Positions 1-8,049 of a stretch of 64,000 nt of DNA are shown here, in pieces (position 1 is the stretch's first letter; the number at the start of each line of letters is the position of its first letter). Source of the stretch: Antarctobacter heliothermus (GTDB lineage Bacteria; Pseudomonadota; Alphaproteobacteria; Rhodobacterales; Rhodobacteraceae). Under the pieces are notes generated by a model that made no database searches, was not told the DNA's origin, and was given only the letters and a program-made list of their open reading frames with translations. Location: assembly GCF_002237555.1 (NCBI RefSeq), contig NZ_CP022540.1:1806501-1870500 (forward strand), written 5' to 3'. Both the position numbers and the translations under genes were made by a program.

Positions 1-581
1 CCTCTGTTTGAACCGCGCCCGACAAAGCTATGTATTCGGAGGAGGGCTCTCGGCGGTTCACGCAGCCGACCGCGAGAGTGGAGCAGTGGTCCACTACTGT
101 GCACTCGTTGATCCGACCTTGGGGTAGGCCAGCAGTGCTCTCCGCCTTTGACGCGCGGCGGCATCTTGGTCCGCATCGCCCGCGCTGGATGTTGGTCAAC
201 GGAGATTGGTTAACTTGTAATGAAACGTAACAATTAGGCTGTCTGCGAGTGTGGGGCCCCCAGATGGCGTCATGCCACTGTGGATGCCGAATATTTTTCG
301 GCACATTAGCGCATAAATCCAATTGTGTACGCTGCATAAACCCCTCCTCCAAGGTGTCATGCTCTGGCTGCGGTCGGGGGGATTCCCCACACGTTGCCGA
401 TGTTGGGAATCGATACGAGTTGAGGGATAAGTTGTCAACAAAAATGACAAATAAATTGACATGTCATACTACTTATTGCATTGCGCATCCGGGGTCGCGA
501 TGCTGGTAAGAGGTCCGGATCGGATGGCATCTGAGTTTGGCAAGGTCAGATCACCGAAGTTAAGAGGAGTTTTGCCTGCAG
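1..581. other. Intergenic/edge region without a recognisable gene
   Basis: No open frame here shows a recognisable domain. The two overlapping short frames of about 86-88 codons at 196-509 run on opposite strands and look fortuitous. The last 150 bases are AT-rich compared with the surroundings and carry dyad elements (listed separately), so this part is probably the promoter region of the GntR gene at 582. Confidence 0.5.
432..466. promoter_or_regulatory. Pair of TGACA/TGTCA palindromes upstream of a FadR-type regulator
   Basis: TTGTCA (432-437) and TGACAA (445-450) form a perfect inverted repeat around a 7-base spacer. A perfect TGACATGTCA palindrome follows at 457-466 and overlaps a TTGACA -35-like hexamer. 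They lie 115-150 bp upstream of the GntR gene at 582. GntR-family operators are short palindromes of this type, so autoregulation is a reasonable inference; the binding protein is not known. Confidence 0.4.
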
Positions 582-1322
582 ATGGAAGCAGAGGATGACA
601 TGGATTCGGCGCCTCTAGTCTTGTCCCCTGGAAAGCGGCCGCGCCTGAGTGACCAGTTGTATTCGCAAATTCTTGAGCAAATCGTCTCGGGGCGGCTAAG
701 CGAAGGATCCCGGTTGCCACCGGAAAAAGAAATCTGTGAGATGTTTGGCGTCTCGCGCCCGGTCGTCCGTGATGCGTTGCTTCGGCTTCGATCAGATGGG
801 CTAGTGCAATCACGTCAAGGCAGCGGAACATTTATACAGCGCCGCCCCGCCAAGAGATTGAGCGATTTCGGCGGTATGGACCAAGTGCCGGAATTCCTTC
901 GAGTGTTGGAGCTGCGGATGCCGGTCGAATCCGAAGCCGCCAGATTGGCCGCAGAGCGCCGTACAGCTGCACAGCTACGAAAAATTGAAGATGCCCATCG
1001 GCAAATGGAGCGTGACGCCGAAGCCGGGAACATACCTGCCGAACCTGACGCTGCTTTCCATAATGCCATTGCCGCCGCGACAGGAAATGACAAATTCCTG
1101 TCGCTGTCCCGCTCGATCCAGAGTTCAATTTCCAGCTTTCGAACAGTCGCATCCAATGTGACGAGGACGGGCCCGCGGAAACGGATTGTTCAGGTTCTCA
1201 GTGAACACACTATGATCCTTGAAGCTATTCAATCCCGTGAAACCGAAGCGGCCAGAATTGCAATGATGTTCCATTTGGAGCGCGCCCGACGCCGTGTGAC
1301 CGACCGCTCCGAAGATTCCTGA
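582..1322 (+). CDS. GntR-family (FadR subfamily, FCD) transcriptional regulator
   Basis: The 246-residue protein has an N-terminal winged helix-turn-helix (about residues 18-82, with the typical LPPEKEICEMFGVSRPVVRDAL stretch) and an all-helical FCD effector domain (about 95-240). Such FadR-type repressors usually sense small carboxylates and control nearby catabolic genes. The start is the ATG at 582, about 12 bases after AGAGGAG; a second ATG at 600 is possible. It converges on the hydroxyacid dehydrogenase gene (1442-2428) and probably regulates this sugar-acid region, although the effector cannot be told from sequence. Confidence 0.9.
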   Translation: MEAEDDMDSAPLVLSPGKRPRLSDQLYSQILEQIVSGRLSEGSRLPPEKEICEMFGVSRPVVRDALLRLRSDGLVQSRQGSGTFIQRRPAKRLSDFGGMDQVPEFLRVLELRMPVESEAARLAAERRTAAQLRKIEDAHRQMERDAEAGNIPAEPDAAFHNAIAAATGNDKFLSLSRSIQSSISSFRTVASNVTRTGPRKRIVQVLSEHTMILEAIQSRETEAARIAMMFHLERARRRVTDRSEDS

Positions 1323-1441
1323 CCTGGGTTCAGCCAGAGTACGCCGTTTGAAACGGGCGCTAGGCCAGACGTCAGCGGACCGGTCAGCATCTGACGGCGA
1401 CGGCGCGTGGACGCAAGAGGGGTGGCGTCCACTGGCTGTGT

Positions 1442-2428
1442 CTACTTCGCGCATGGCTCTTGATCTCTGGGCGCTGGGGCCAGAGCGATCATGTCCTCAC
1501 GCAGCGTCCCGTCCAGAAAGTCCAGCGCGTTCTGAGCGGAGCGCGTGGCCATCCGGATCGTGCTTTGCATGGTCATCGCAGCAGAATGGGGCGTCACGAT
1601 CACGTCCTCCCGGCCAAGCAGCGGGTTATCCGGATGTGGCGGTTCGTCCAACAGAACATCGGTCGCGTATGCTCCCGGACGACCCGCATCCAGTGCGGCA
1701 GCCATTGCGCCCTCGTCAACGATCCCTCCGCGCGCCGTATTCACAACGATTGATCCCGGTTTCATGCGTGCAAGCAAATCGCGGTCGAATAGATTTGACG
1801 TCTCTGCCGTTCGGGGCATGTGGATGCTAACGATATCTGCCTGGCTGACCGCCTCTGCAAGCGAGTCCGCCAAACTATACCCTTCTGGCAGGCCGGCATC
1901 CTTTGGCCGAAAAGGGTCGAAGACTGTGATCTGCGCGCCGAAGGCGGCGGCGCGCTGGGCATAGGCCTGGCCGATCCGGCCAAACCCGACCACCAGCGTT
2001 TGACTGCCATTCAGATCGCGCGCTTTGAGGTTTTCCCGAATGGCCCATTTGCCGTCACGAACCGCACCATTGGCGCGATCGAGATCTTTGCAGGCGGCCA
2101 GCGTAAGAGTCATTGCGTGTTCGGCCACAGAAATGAGGTTGCTGTCCGCTGCGATGGCAACGCCAATTCCAAGCGGTTGAAGCACCTCAAATTTCAGGTT
2201 GTCGCATCCAACGCCGTGGCGCGAAACCAGTCGCAGCCGGGTGGCCTGTTGAAACATGTCATCCGCAAGCACACGGGCGCGAATGAGCACCACCTCGGCA
2301 TCCTGAATGTGCTTTGCGATATCCGCTTCTGTTGGATTTGGCAGGTGAACCAGTTCAACGTCTGATCGAGCCCGCAAAAGGTCCAGCCCATCAGGGTGGA
2401 TCGGGTCAAGCGCAAGTACTTTGGCCAT
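1442..2428 (-). CDS. D-isomer-specific 2-hydroxyacid dehydrogenase
   Basis: The 328-residue protein is of normal length for NAD(P)-dependent D-2-hydroxyacid dehydrogenases (phosphoglycerate/glyoxylate reductase family). The Rossmann motif GFGRIG is at 148-153, and Asp171 at the end of the next strand favours NAD(H). The catalytic set Arg233, Glu262 and His281 is in place. The frame stays open to 2515, but the ATG at 2428 has GAAGG just upstream and begins with the family-typical MAKVLALDP. It is probably transcribed separately from the reductase-aldolase pair because a large hairpin lies between them. It may reduce or oxidise a 2-keto/2-hydroxy acid from sugar-acid breakdown; the substrate is unknown. 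Confidence 0.9.
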   Translation of the reverse strand: MAKVLALDPIHPDGLDLLRARSDVELVHLPNPTEADIAKHIQDAEVVLIRARVLADDMFQQATRLRLVSRHGVGCDNLKFEVLQPLGIGVAIAADSNLISVAEHAMTLTLAACKDLDRANGAVRDGKWAIRENLKARDLNGSQTLVVGFGRIGQAYAQRAAAFGAQITVFDPFRPKDAGLPEGYSLADSLAEAVSQADIVSIHMPRTAETSNLFDRDLLARMKPGSIVVNTARGGIVDEGAMAAALDAGRPGAYATDVLLDEPPHPDNPLLGREDVIVTPHSAAMTMQSTIRMATRSAQNALDFLDGTLREDMIALAPAPRDQEPCAK

Positions 2429-2623
2429 TATGTTACCTTCAGGCGTTCGGCGGCCGCAGCCGCCGTTTTCGGAAAAGAATAGTGTTCGCAGGTCGTGGCG
2501 ATCATGGTCGTGCAAAGCTCATTTCCTTCGCGCGCGGTGTTGGCTCGGGTTGCGAAAGTTAGCGCTCTGATCTGCGGGCTGGGTTGTGGATAGCGTCACT
2601 AAACATGTGGGAGTGATCGCTTT

Positions 2624-2665
2624 GCGTCGGGTCGGGCAGTGGATCGGCAATGCCCGACCCGACGC
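2624..2665. terminator. Long perfect hairpin (15-bp stem) downstream of the reductase gene
   Basis: GCGTCGGGTCGGGCA (2624-2638) pairs perfectly with 2651-2665 around a 12-base loop. A further GC-rich dyad follows at 2666-2685. The structure lies between the reductase stop (2717) and the next gene start (2428). There is no T-run, so it is either a factor-assisted terminator, an mRNA-stabilising hairpin or a dispersed repeat. Confidence 0.5.
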
Positions 2666-2716
2666 GGGGCGGCGCCCCTTGGGGCAGAGGGTTAGCGAGG
2701 TTGTCCTGCTATCCCG

Positions 2717-3580
2717 TCACTTCAAGCGGGTTAGCAGGGATGAGGTGTCCCAGCGGCCGCCGCCTGCCTTCTGCACATCCGCGTAGAACTGATCTACGAG
2801 CGCGGTAACGGGCAGGCTCGCGCCGTTGGATTTGGCCTCATCCATGCAAATGCCAAGATCCTTTCGCATCCAGTTCACTGCGAACCCATAGTCGAACTTG
2901 CCATCACCCATGTTGGTTGCACGGTTCTCCATCTGCCAAGAGCCGGCGGCTCCTTTGGAAATCACGTCGATCAGAAGAGGGATGTCCAATCCGGCCTTCT
3001 GCGCGAAATGGACGCCCTCGGACAACCCTTGAACCAGGCCTGCGATACAAATCTGATTGACCATCTTGGCCAATTGGCCTGCTCCGGTGCTGCCCAGCAG
3101 TTTGCAGGATTGCGCGTAGGAATCGATGACCGGTTCGACCGCCGCGAAGTATTTTTCTTCGCCGCCGCACATGACCGTCAGAACCCCGTTTTCCGCTCCT
3201 GCCTGACCACCTGAAACTGGGGCGTCGATAAAGCCAATGCCCCGCTCTGACGCGGCTTTGGCCAGATCGCGGGCCAAGCTGGCAGAAGCGGTTGTGTGAT
3301 CGACGAGAATGCTGCCTTTGCTCATGCTGGCAAGGGCGCCCTCGGAGCCTACCGACACCTCCCGGACGTCGTCGTCGTTTCCGACGCAGATAAAGACATA
3401 CTCGCAGTCTTTGGCGGCTTTTTCGGGTGTGGTGGCAAAGGACGCGCCGTATTCCGCCGCCCAAGCCTCGGCTTTGGCGGTCGTCCGGTTGTAGACAGTA
3501 ACGTCATGTCCATTTTTGACGAGATGCCCGGCCATCGGGTATCCCATTACGCCCAGTCCAATGAAGGCAACTTTTGCCAT
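2717..3580 (-). CDS. 3-hydroxyisobutyrate dehydrogenase-family reductase (GarR-like)
   Basis: The 287-residue beta-hydroxyacid dehydrogenase has the N-terminal signature GLGVMG (8-13), the DAPVSGG substrate-binding segment (119-125) and catalytic Lys172 in the GAGQLAKMVNQ segment. Asn31-Arg32 after the second strand suggests NADP(H). The family includes 3-hydroxyisobutyrate dehydrogenase and tartronate semialdehyde reductase. The aldolase gene directly upstream (11-base gap) makes tartronate semialdehyde reduction to glycerate the more likely role, by analogy with GarL-GarR. The ATG has AAGGA upstream. Confidence 0.88.
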   Translation of the reverse strand: MAKVAFIGLGVMGYPMAGHLVKNGHDVTVYNRTTAKAEAWAAEYGASFATTPEKAAKDCEYVFICVGNDDDVREVSVGSEGALASMSKGSILVDHTTASASLARDLAKAASERGIGFIDAPVSGGQAGAENGVLTVMCGGEEKYFAAVEPVIDSYAQSCKLLGSTGAGQLAKMVNQICIAGLVQGLSEGVHFAQKAGLDIPLLIDVISKGAAGSWQMENRATNMGDGKFDYGFAVNWMRKDLGICMDEAKSNGASLPVTALVDQFYADVQKAGGGRWDTSSLLTRLK

Positions 3581-3591
3581 TTTCAGCGTCC

Positions 3592-4407
3592 TTATGCGTT
3601 GTTGGTTTCAGCGGTGCCCAGGTTCTGGAACGTGTCGCGCAGAGAGCTTGAGCGCGCCGTTGCCCCGGCCATCAGGTAGTTGTGATCGGTCCCCGCGAGG
3701 ACAAAGCGTACACCCTCGGTCATGTAGCGCGAGGCCCACTCGGTGTCGTAGACGCCACCCATGCCCATGGCCTTGCCCGATTTGCGGCACGCGGCGGCGA
3801 CCTTTGCAAAGGCATCCTGCATCTTGGGGTGCCCGATTTCGCCGGCTACTCCCGTTTCGGCGGAAAGGTCCGATGCGCCGATCATCAGGACATCTATGCC
3901 CTTTGTCGCGGCAATGGCGTCTGCATTTGCCACGGCCTCAGGCGACTCGATCATGCAGATGACGATGATCTCGGAGTTTGCCTTGGCCATGGTTTCGGCA
4001 TTGCCGGCTGCCTGATATCCGAAAATTGCAGGCGCCCCGCCCCAGCTGCGATGACCGTCCGGCGGGAAGCTGAAGGCATCGGCGGCTTGTTTCGCTTCTT
4101 CTGGCGTATCGACGTGCGCCACGACGATCCCTTGCGCACCATTGTCCAGTGCACGCGTGCCTTCATCCAGGGACGATTTCATGACCCGGACAAGTGGGGT
4201 AGTGCCACTCGGAAGGGCGGCGATGCAGACTTGGGCCAGCTGATCCTGACTAAACGCGCCATGCTCGGCATCAATGAACAGCCAGTCGTGGTCACATGCG
4301 CGTGCCAACAGGCCAGCACCGGCTGACCGCAGGTGGTTCAGGCCGAAACCCAGTGCAAGTTTGTCCTCTCGCAGTAGCTTGAGAGTTTGATTCTCGAAAA
4401 TGTTCAT
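3592..4407 (-). CDS. HpcH/HpaI-family class II aldolase
   Basis: The 271-residue protein matches the HpcH/HpaI aldolase family, which includes 2-keto-3-deoxyglucarate (GarL), 4-hydroxy-2-oxovalerate-type and citramalyl-CoA-related enzymes. Visible family blocks are DWLFIDAEHGAFS near the N-terminus, the metal-binding ICMIESPEAV region and IGASDLS. These enzymes cleave 2-keto-3-deoxy acids into pyruvate and an aldehyde, using a divalent metal. It is the first gene of a two-gene operon with the reductase, and two operator-like sites lie upstream (4572-4663). The ATG is preceded by GGAGA. The exact substrate is open. Confidence 0.88.
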   Translation of the reverse strand: MNIFENQTLKLLREDKLALGFGLNHLRSAGAGLLARACDHDWLFIDAEHGAFSQDQLAQVCIAALPSGTTPLVRVMKSSLDEGTRALDNGAQGIVVAHVDTPEEAKQAADAFSFPPDGHRSWGGAPAIFGYQAAGNAETMAKANSEIIVICMIESPEAVANADAIAATKGIDVLMIGASDLSAETGVAGEIGHPKMQDAFAKVAAACRKSGKAMGMGGVYDTEWASRYMTEGVRFVLAGTDHNYLMAGATARSSSLRDTFQNLGTAETNNA

Positions 4408-4571
4408 TGTGTCTCCGTGACCGGGTCTGCGTGGCGCACCACGTTCGTCCCATGCTCAATTGCAGAATGTAACATGCGCGTCCTTTTCGTGGATGTTGGG
4501 TGGGCGCATCCTCCACTGTCCAGATGCGCGCGTATGTTTAGTCGCCAGTTTTTGGGGCAACAAATTTAAAC

Positions 4572-4663
4572 ACCGGTCTACCAATTTGAGTAGCGCATGG
4601 CTGTTTTCGTTGTCAACAGGCCTTTGGCGATGCCCGCGGAAATCAAATTGGTGGCTTGACCGG
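4572..4663. promoter_or_regulatory. Two operator-like motifs (AATTGGT...ACCGG) upstream of the aldolase operon
   Basis: ACCGGTCTACCAATTTG (4572-4588) and the opposite-orientation copy CAAATTGGTGGCTTGACCGG (4644-4663) share a core that recurs at 5128-5144 between the VOC gene and the FadR-type regulator. The core AATTGGTnnACC resembles known FadR-subfamily operators such as the PdhR site. These sites lie in the 281-bp gap upstream of the aldolase gene, so they probably bind the regulator encoded at 5248. Confidence 0.5.
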
Positions 4664-4688
4664 ATTACCTTGCAGGTGTGAACCGCTA

Positions 4689-5078
4689 TCAGCCCTCTTC
4701 GGGCAGCGGCGCACTAAGTTCGATAACTGCGCCGTGGACGCTTTCTTTCAGAAAGCTCACCTGTCCACCAAGGCCTCCCTTGTCGATGGGGCCGCCGGGA
4801 TGTGTTTCAGTAGCCTCTTTCAGTGACTCGACGTCGAAGCAAATGTGGTGAAGGCCTTCGCCTTTTGTGTCCAGGAAATCGCGCACAGGCCCAGGCCCAA
4901 TCGGTGTCACGAGCTGAAGAACGGTGTCGCCGACCTCCAGAAATGCCATGCCCAATGTGCCGGGGCCGTTAGTGGCCTCTCGAATGAGCGTAAGGCCGAA
5001 GTCCTTGGTGAACGTTTCAACCGCGGCATCGAGATCGTTCACGGCGATCGCGATGTGGTTAATGCGTTTTGCCTTCAT
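4689..5078 (-). CDS. VOC-superfamily protein, methylmalonyl-CoA epimerase/glyoxalase-like
   Basis: The 129-residue protein has two VOC beta-alpha-beta-beta-beta modules. The metal-ligand-type positions are near the N-terminus (INHIAIAVNDL), in LQLV, in the second module (LHHICFDV) and at the C-terminal IEL. It resembles methylmalonyl-CoA epimerase but is also compatible with other lyase or isomerase activities. The frame is open to 5186, yet the ATG at 5078 follows AAGGAG at good spacing and gives the canonical VOC N-terminus. It is divergent from the GntR gene at 5248, with a shared operator-like site between them. Confidence 0.82.
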   Translation of the reverse strand: MKAKRINHIAIAVNDLDAAVETFTKDFGLTLIREATNGPGTLGMAFLEVGDTVLQLVTPIGPGPVRDFLDTKGEGLHHICFDVESLKEATETHPGGPIDKGGLGGQVSFLKESVHGAVIELSAPLPEEG

Positions 5079-5127
5079 CAGGCACTCCTTCATTGACGTT
5101 TCGAACGTAGCTTGTTCTATTTGGACG

Positions 5128-5144
5128 ACCGGTGCACCAATTTG
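5128..5144. promoter_or_regulatory. Operator-like motif between VOC gene and FadR-type regulator
   Basis: ACCGGTGCACCAATTTG contains the GGTGCACC palindrome. It matches the site at 4572-4588 except at two core positions. Its place in the 169-bp divergent gap suggests that the regulator at 5248 controls itself and the VOC gene. Confidence 0.5.
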
Positions 5145-5247
5145 TAGGGCGTTTTGCTCCGGGCCGCAAGTCGAGGTTTTCGCCACTTACCTCTGAAGCC
5201 CCGCTGTGGGATAGTCGGAGGCAGCGGATACGCCCAAGGAACCGACG

Positions 5248-5988
5248 ATGGCCGGCAAGATCAAACCAATTGAACAACAGCGGCAACCATCAGTTGCCGT
5301 GGAAGTCACCAAGAACCTTTTGGGCTTTCTGCTTTCGGGCGATATCAAGCCAGGTGACCGGCTTCCTCCTGAGCGCAAGCTGGCCGAGGCTCTTGGCGTC
5401 GGGCGTACGGTTCTACGCGAGGGGTTGAAATCTCTCACTGTGCTTGGCTTGGTCGAGGGTCGGCAGGGAGATGGAAACTACTTGAAAGCGACCGAGTCAG
5501 AGTTCCTTCCGCGGGCAATAGAGTGGGGTATGTTGCTCGGGGCCAAGGTGACCAACGACCTGATCGAAAGCCGCCAAGTACTTGAACTCTCGATTGTCCG
5601 CTTGGCAGCAGAGCGTATTACGGACAAGGAAATCCGGAAGCTTGATGAGCTTATGGACAAGATGCGCGACGCCGACGATGCGGCCAAGTTCGCACGCGCA
5701 GACGTCGCCTTCCACCTAGTGATCGTGAAGGCTGCCAGAAATGAAACATTGCTGCAGATCATGAACAACATGCTCTCACTGCTTAAGGTCTGGACAAGGC
5801 GGGTCTTGGCAGAAGAAGTCGATTTCGACGAGCTGATCGATCAACATTCCGGGATTGTGGAAGCTCTGCGTGCGCATGATCAAGATCGTGCAGTGTCGGC
5901 CATGCAGTTGCATCTGGAAAGTGTATTGTCAAAGTTGCAGCAGACGGTGTCCTCAACGGGCGGCAACATTGGGGAGCAAGCGAATTGA
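5248..5988 (+). CDS. GntR-family (FadR subfamily, FCD) transcriptional regulator
   Basis: The 246-residue protein has an N-terminal winged HTH (about 15-80, with LPPERKLAEALGVGRTVLREGL) followed by an FCD ligand-binding domain (about 100-230). In the FCD domain the metal/ligand positions Asp/His appear in ADVAFHLVI and DQHSGIVEAL. AAGGA lies 7 bases before the ATG. Three copies of an AATTGGTnnACCGG-type motif occur around it: one upstream of its own gene and two upstream of the aldolase operon. It is therefore the likely local repressor of the aldolase, reductase and VOC genes. Confidence 0.9.
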   Translation: MAGKIKPIEQQRQPSVAVEVTKNLLGFLLSGDIKPGDRLPPERKLAEALGVGRTVLREGLKSLTVLGLVEGRQGDGNYLKATESEFLPRAIEWGMLLGAKVTNDLIESRQVLELSIVRLAAERITDKEIRKLDELMDKMRDADDAAKFARADVAFHLVIVKAARNETLLQIMNNMLSLLKVWTRRVLAEEVDFDELIDQHSGIVEALRAHDQDRAVSAMQLHLESVLSKLQQTVSSTGGNIGEQAN

Positions 5989-6155
5989 AGTCCGCTACAT
6001 CTTGGGCAGATCTTGGCGCCAGTTAAGTTTTTTTCTCCTTCTGATGGGGAGGGGGGGCTTTGCCAATCCAGTGTTTTTCGGTGGCAGTTGCGGACTTCCG
6101 GTCGCCTGCATTGGTCCGCACGCCGATTGTGCGGACGTCGCAAATGCCTCACACA

Positions 6156-7034
6156 TCACAGTGCCGCAAGCCTTGGTTTGCTGGCGCCAATATCGGAATC
6201 TGCTGTGAAAATCCCGCCGGCATGCGGATAGTCAGTCAGTTCTTCGTCTGTCAGGCGCATGCGCAGGCTAGTTATGAAAATTTGTCGGTTTGATGCGCCG
6301 CCAATTGTCAAACAGGTTGGGCCGCGTGTTGGCAGATTGATCTTGGCGTCGATCTTGCCATCCTTGGTTATGCGTACGATGCAGCCGGCCCACACCCGTG
6401 CGGACCAATAGCTTCCCTTTTCATCTACATAACCGCCGTCTGGCGCGCCCGGGGCTATGTCGCTTCCCGCCAGGGGCGAAATTTCGGTGAACTGATCAAA
6501 GTCGCCCTCGATACTGAACCGCCGGATCACACCGTCATGGGTGTCCGTGAAATACATGATCCGACCATCTGGAGAGAAGTCCAATCCATTGCTCACCACG
6601 ATCTTGTTCAAAAGTTGAACAAGCGTGCCATCCGGTTTCAATCGGTAAAGCCCGGCGAGCGGCTGCCTGTTCGCCCGATCGGCGGGTTCGTGGAATGTGC
6701 CGAAGACCACACCACCAAATGGATCAACCGTTGCGTCATTGATCCTTGTCTCGGAAAGTGAAGGCTCCACCTCTTGTAGCGTGGCAAAACTTGTCAGGTC
6801 TTGGTTGGATATCACGACGCGCTTGGGAAAGCCGATCACGAATCCCGCCTGCTTCCTGGGGCGAATAAAACAGGCCCGGTCTGGCAGATCGAAATGGGTT
6901 ACTCGGTTTTCCATATCAAGACGGAACACCTGACAATTGTGGATGTCCGTCCACCACAGGCAGTTATCTCGCGGATCCCAGAAGCAGCTTTCGCCCAGCG
7001 TGTTCCTAGTGTCGGCCAGAAGTGTTGCGTTCAT
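6156..7034 (-). CDS. SMP-30/gluconolactonase-family lactonase
   Basis: The 292-residue six-bladed propeller protein has family hallmarks: the metal-ligand Glu in TLGESCFWDP near residue 15, the Asn in VSNGLDFSPDGRIMYFTDT, and the Asp in GAPDGGYVDEKG. SMP-30 enzymes hydrolyse sugar lactones to the acids, which fits with the sugar-acid dehydratase gene upstream. The frame extends to 7331 but would overlap the IclR gene. The ATG at 7034 gives the normal family N-terminus, although the ribosome-binding site is weak. It converges on the GntR gene ending at 5988. Confidence 0.88.
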   Translation of the reverse strand: MNATLLADTRNTLGESCFWDPRDNCLWWTDIHNCQVFRLDMENRVTHFDLPDRACFIRPRKQAGFVIGFPKRVVISNQDLTSFATLQEVEPSLSETRINDATVDPFGGVVFGTFHEPADRANRQPLAGLYRLKPDGTLVQLLNKIVVSNGLDFSPDGRIMYFTDTHDGVIRRFSIEGDFDQFTEISPLAGSDIAPGAPDGGYVDEKGSYWSARVWAGCIVRITKDGKIDAKINLPTRGPTCLTIGGASNRQIFITSLRMRLTDEELTDYPHAGGIFTADSDIGASKPRLAAL

Positions 7035-7206
7035 CGGAGGTCTTTCGGTGTTTGTGGTCGGTGATTTCAATGGCTGAGTTACAAGGCGTGGTACGGGGTG
7101 TTGCCCCAAATTCGGCTCATGCAGCAGGTCAAAGGTTGGCGTCTTGAATTGCCCGGCCCGGTGTTTTGGGCGCTCGATCGGGGGCTGTGGCCGCAAGCGG
7201 GGACCA

Positions 7207-8049
7207 TCACGCCATGTGTCGCATATAGTCCGAATAGATTCCGGAAATATTTTCAGCCACGTCCAGAAGGGATTGCAGATACGTTTCAACAAATGTGTCG
7301 GGCGCAAGTTTGCTCGCGAACTGCGAGACAATGAGGGCCAGCTTGACGTTGTTTGTGTGGTCTCGGATCGGTGCTGCCATCGAAATCAATCCACTTTCGA
7401 TCTCGAACCGGGATGTGGCATAGCCTCTGGCCTGGATCTTGTGCGCTTCTTTGACCATCTCTTCCGCTTGCGTGATAGTTTTTTCGGCGAGCGCCGTAGG
7501 CGTATAAGCGTCAAACCAGGCGTGGATTGCATCGTCGGACATTTCCGAAAGCAGCAGCTTGCCGCCCGATGAGGCATGCGCTGGCAACCGGTCGCCTAGG
7601 GCGAGTTGCGATGCAAAGACCCGCCTCGACGGATCACGGCAAAGGAACATCACCTCAGGCCCGCGCAGCGCCACGATGGAACAAGGGCAGTTAATTCGGA
7701 CGGACAGTTCTTTGACCTTCTCCGTCATGATGGACAGAATGCTGTTCTCAGCAAGAAACGACCGCGAGATCGACATGCATCGCTCAGTCAGGACATAACC
7801 ATCCCGTGCGGGCGCCAGATAACCCAGCGCATGGAGGGTCAGCATTATCCGTCGCGTCGCGGCCCGACTGATCCCAAGATGGTCAGCGGCGACCTGAAAC
7901 GTGACGCTTCGGACTTCGGGGCTGAACAGTTCCAGAACTGCCAACCCCCTTGCAAGGGTTAGCAGGTAATCCTTCGGCTTTTCGCTAGAGATTTCCGAAA
8001 ACCGTCTGTCTGAGAACTTGGTTCCTGTCACGTCCGGATATGCCCTCAA
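7207..8049 (-). CDS. IclR-family transcriptional regulator
   Basis: The protein of up to 280 residues has an N-terminal winged HTH (about 28-90, with VAADHLGISRAATRRIMLTL) and a C-terminal IclR GAF-like effector domain (about 105-275, with LPAHASSGGKLLLS). No ATG is available. The longest form starts at TTG 8049 and overlaps the upstream dehydratase stop (TTGA), whereas a GTG at 8031 preceded by GAGGG is an alternative. It lies between the dehydratase and lactonase genes in an apparent operon. It probably controls the divergent dehydratase/TRAP promoters, where TGCGAT-type palindromes occur. Confidence 0.88.
   Translation of the reverse strand: MRAYPDVTGTKFSDRRFSEISSEKPKDYLLTLARGLAVLELFSPEVRSVTFQVAADHLGISRAATRRIMLTLHALGYLAPARDGYVLTERCMSISRSFLAENSILSIMTEKVKELSVRINCPCSIVALRGPEVMFLCRDPSRRVFASQLALGDRLPAHASSGGKLLLSEMSDDAIHAWFDAYTPTALAEKTITQAEEMVKEAHKIQARGYATSRFEIESGLISMAAPIRDHTNNVKLALIVSQFASKLAPDTFVETYLQSLLDVAENISGIYSDYMRHMA

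Noticed and set aside
196..509. Two overlapping short frames of 86-88 codons
   Set aside because: Opposite strands, no ribosome-binding site of note, no recognisable motif.
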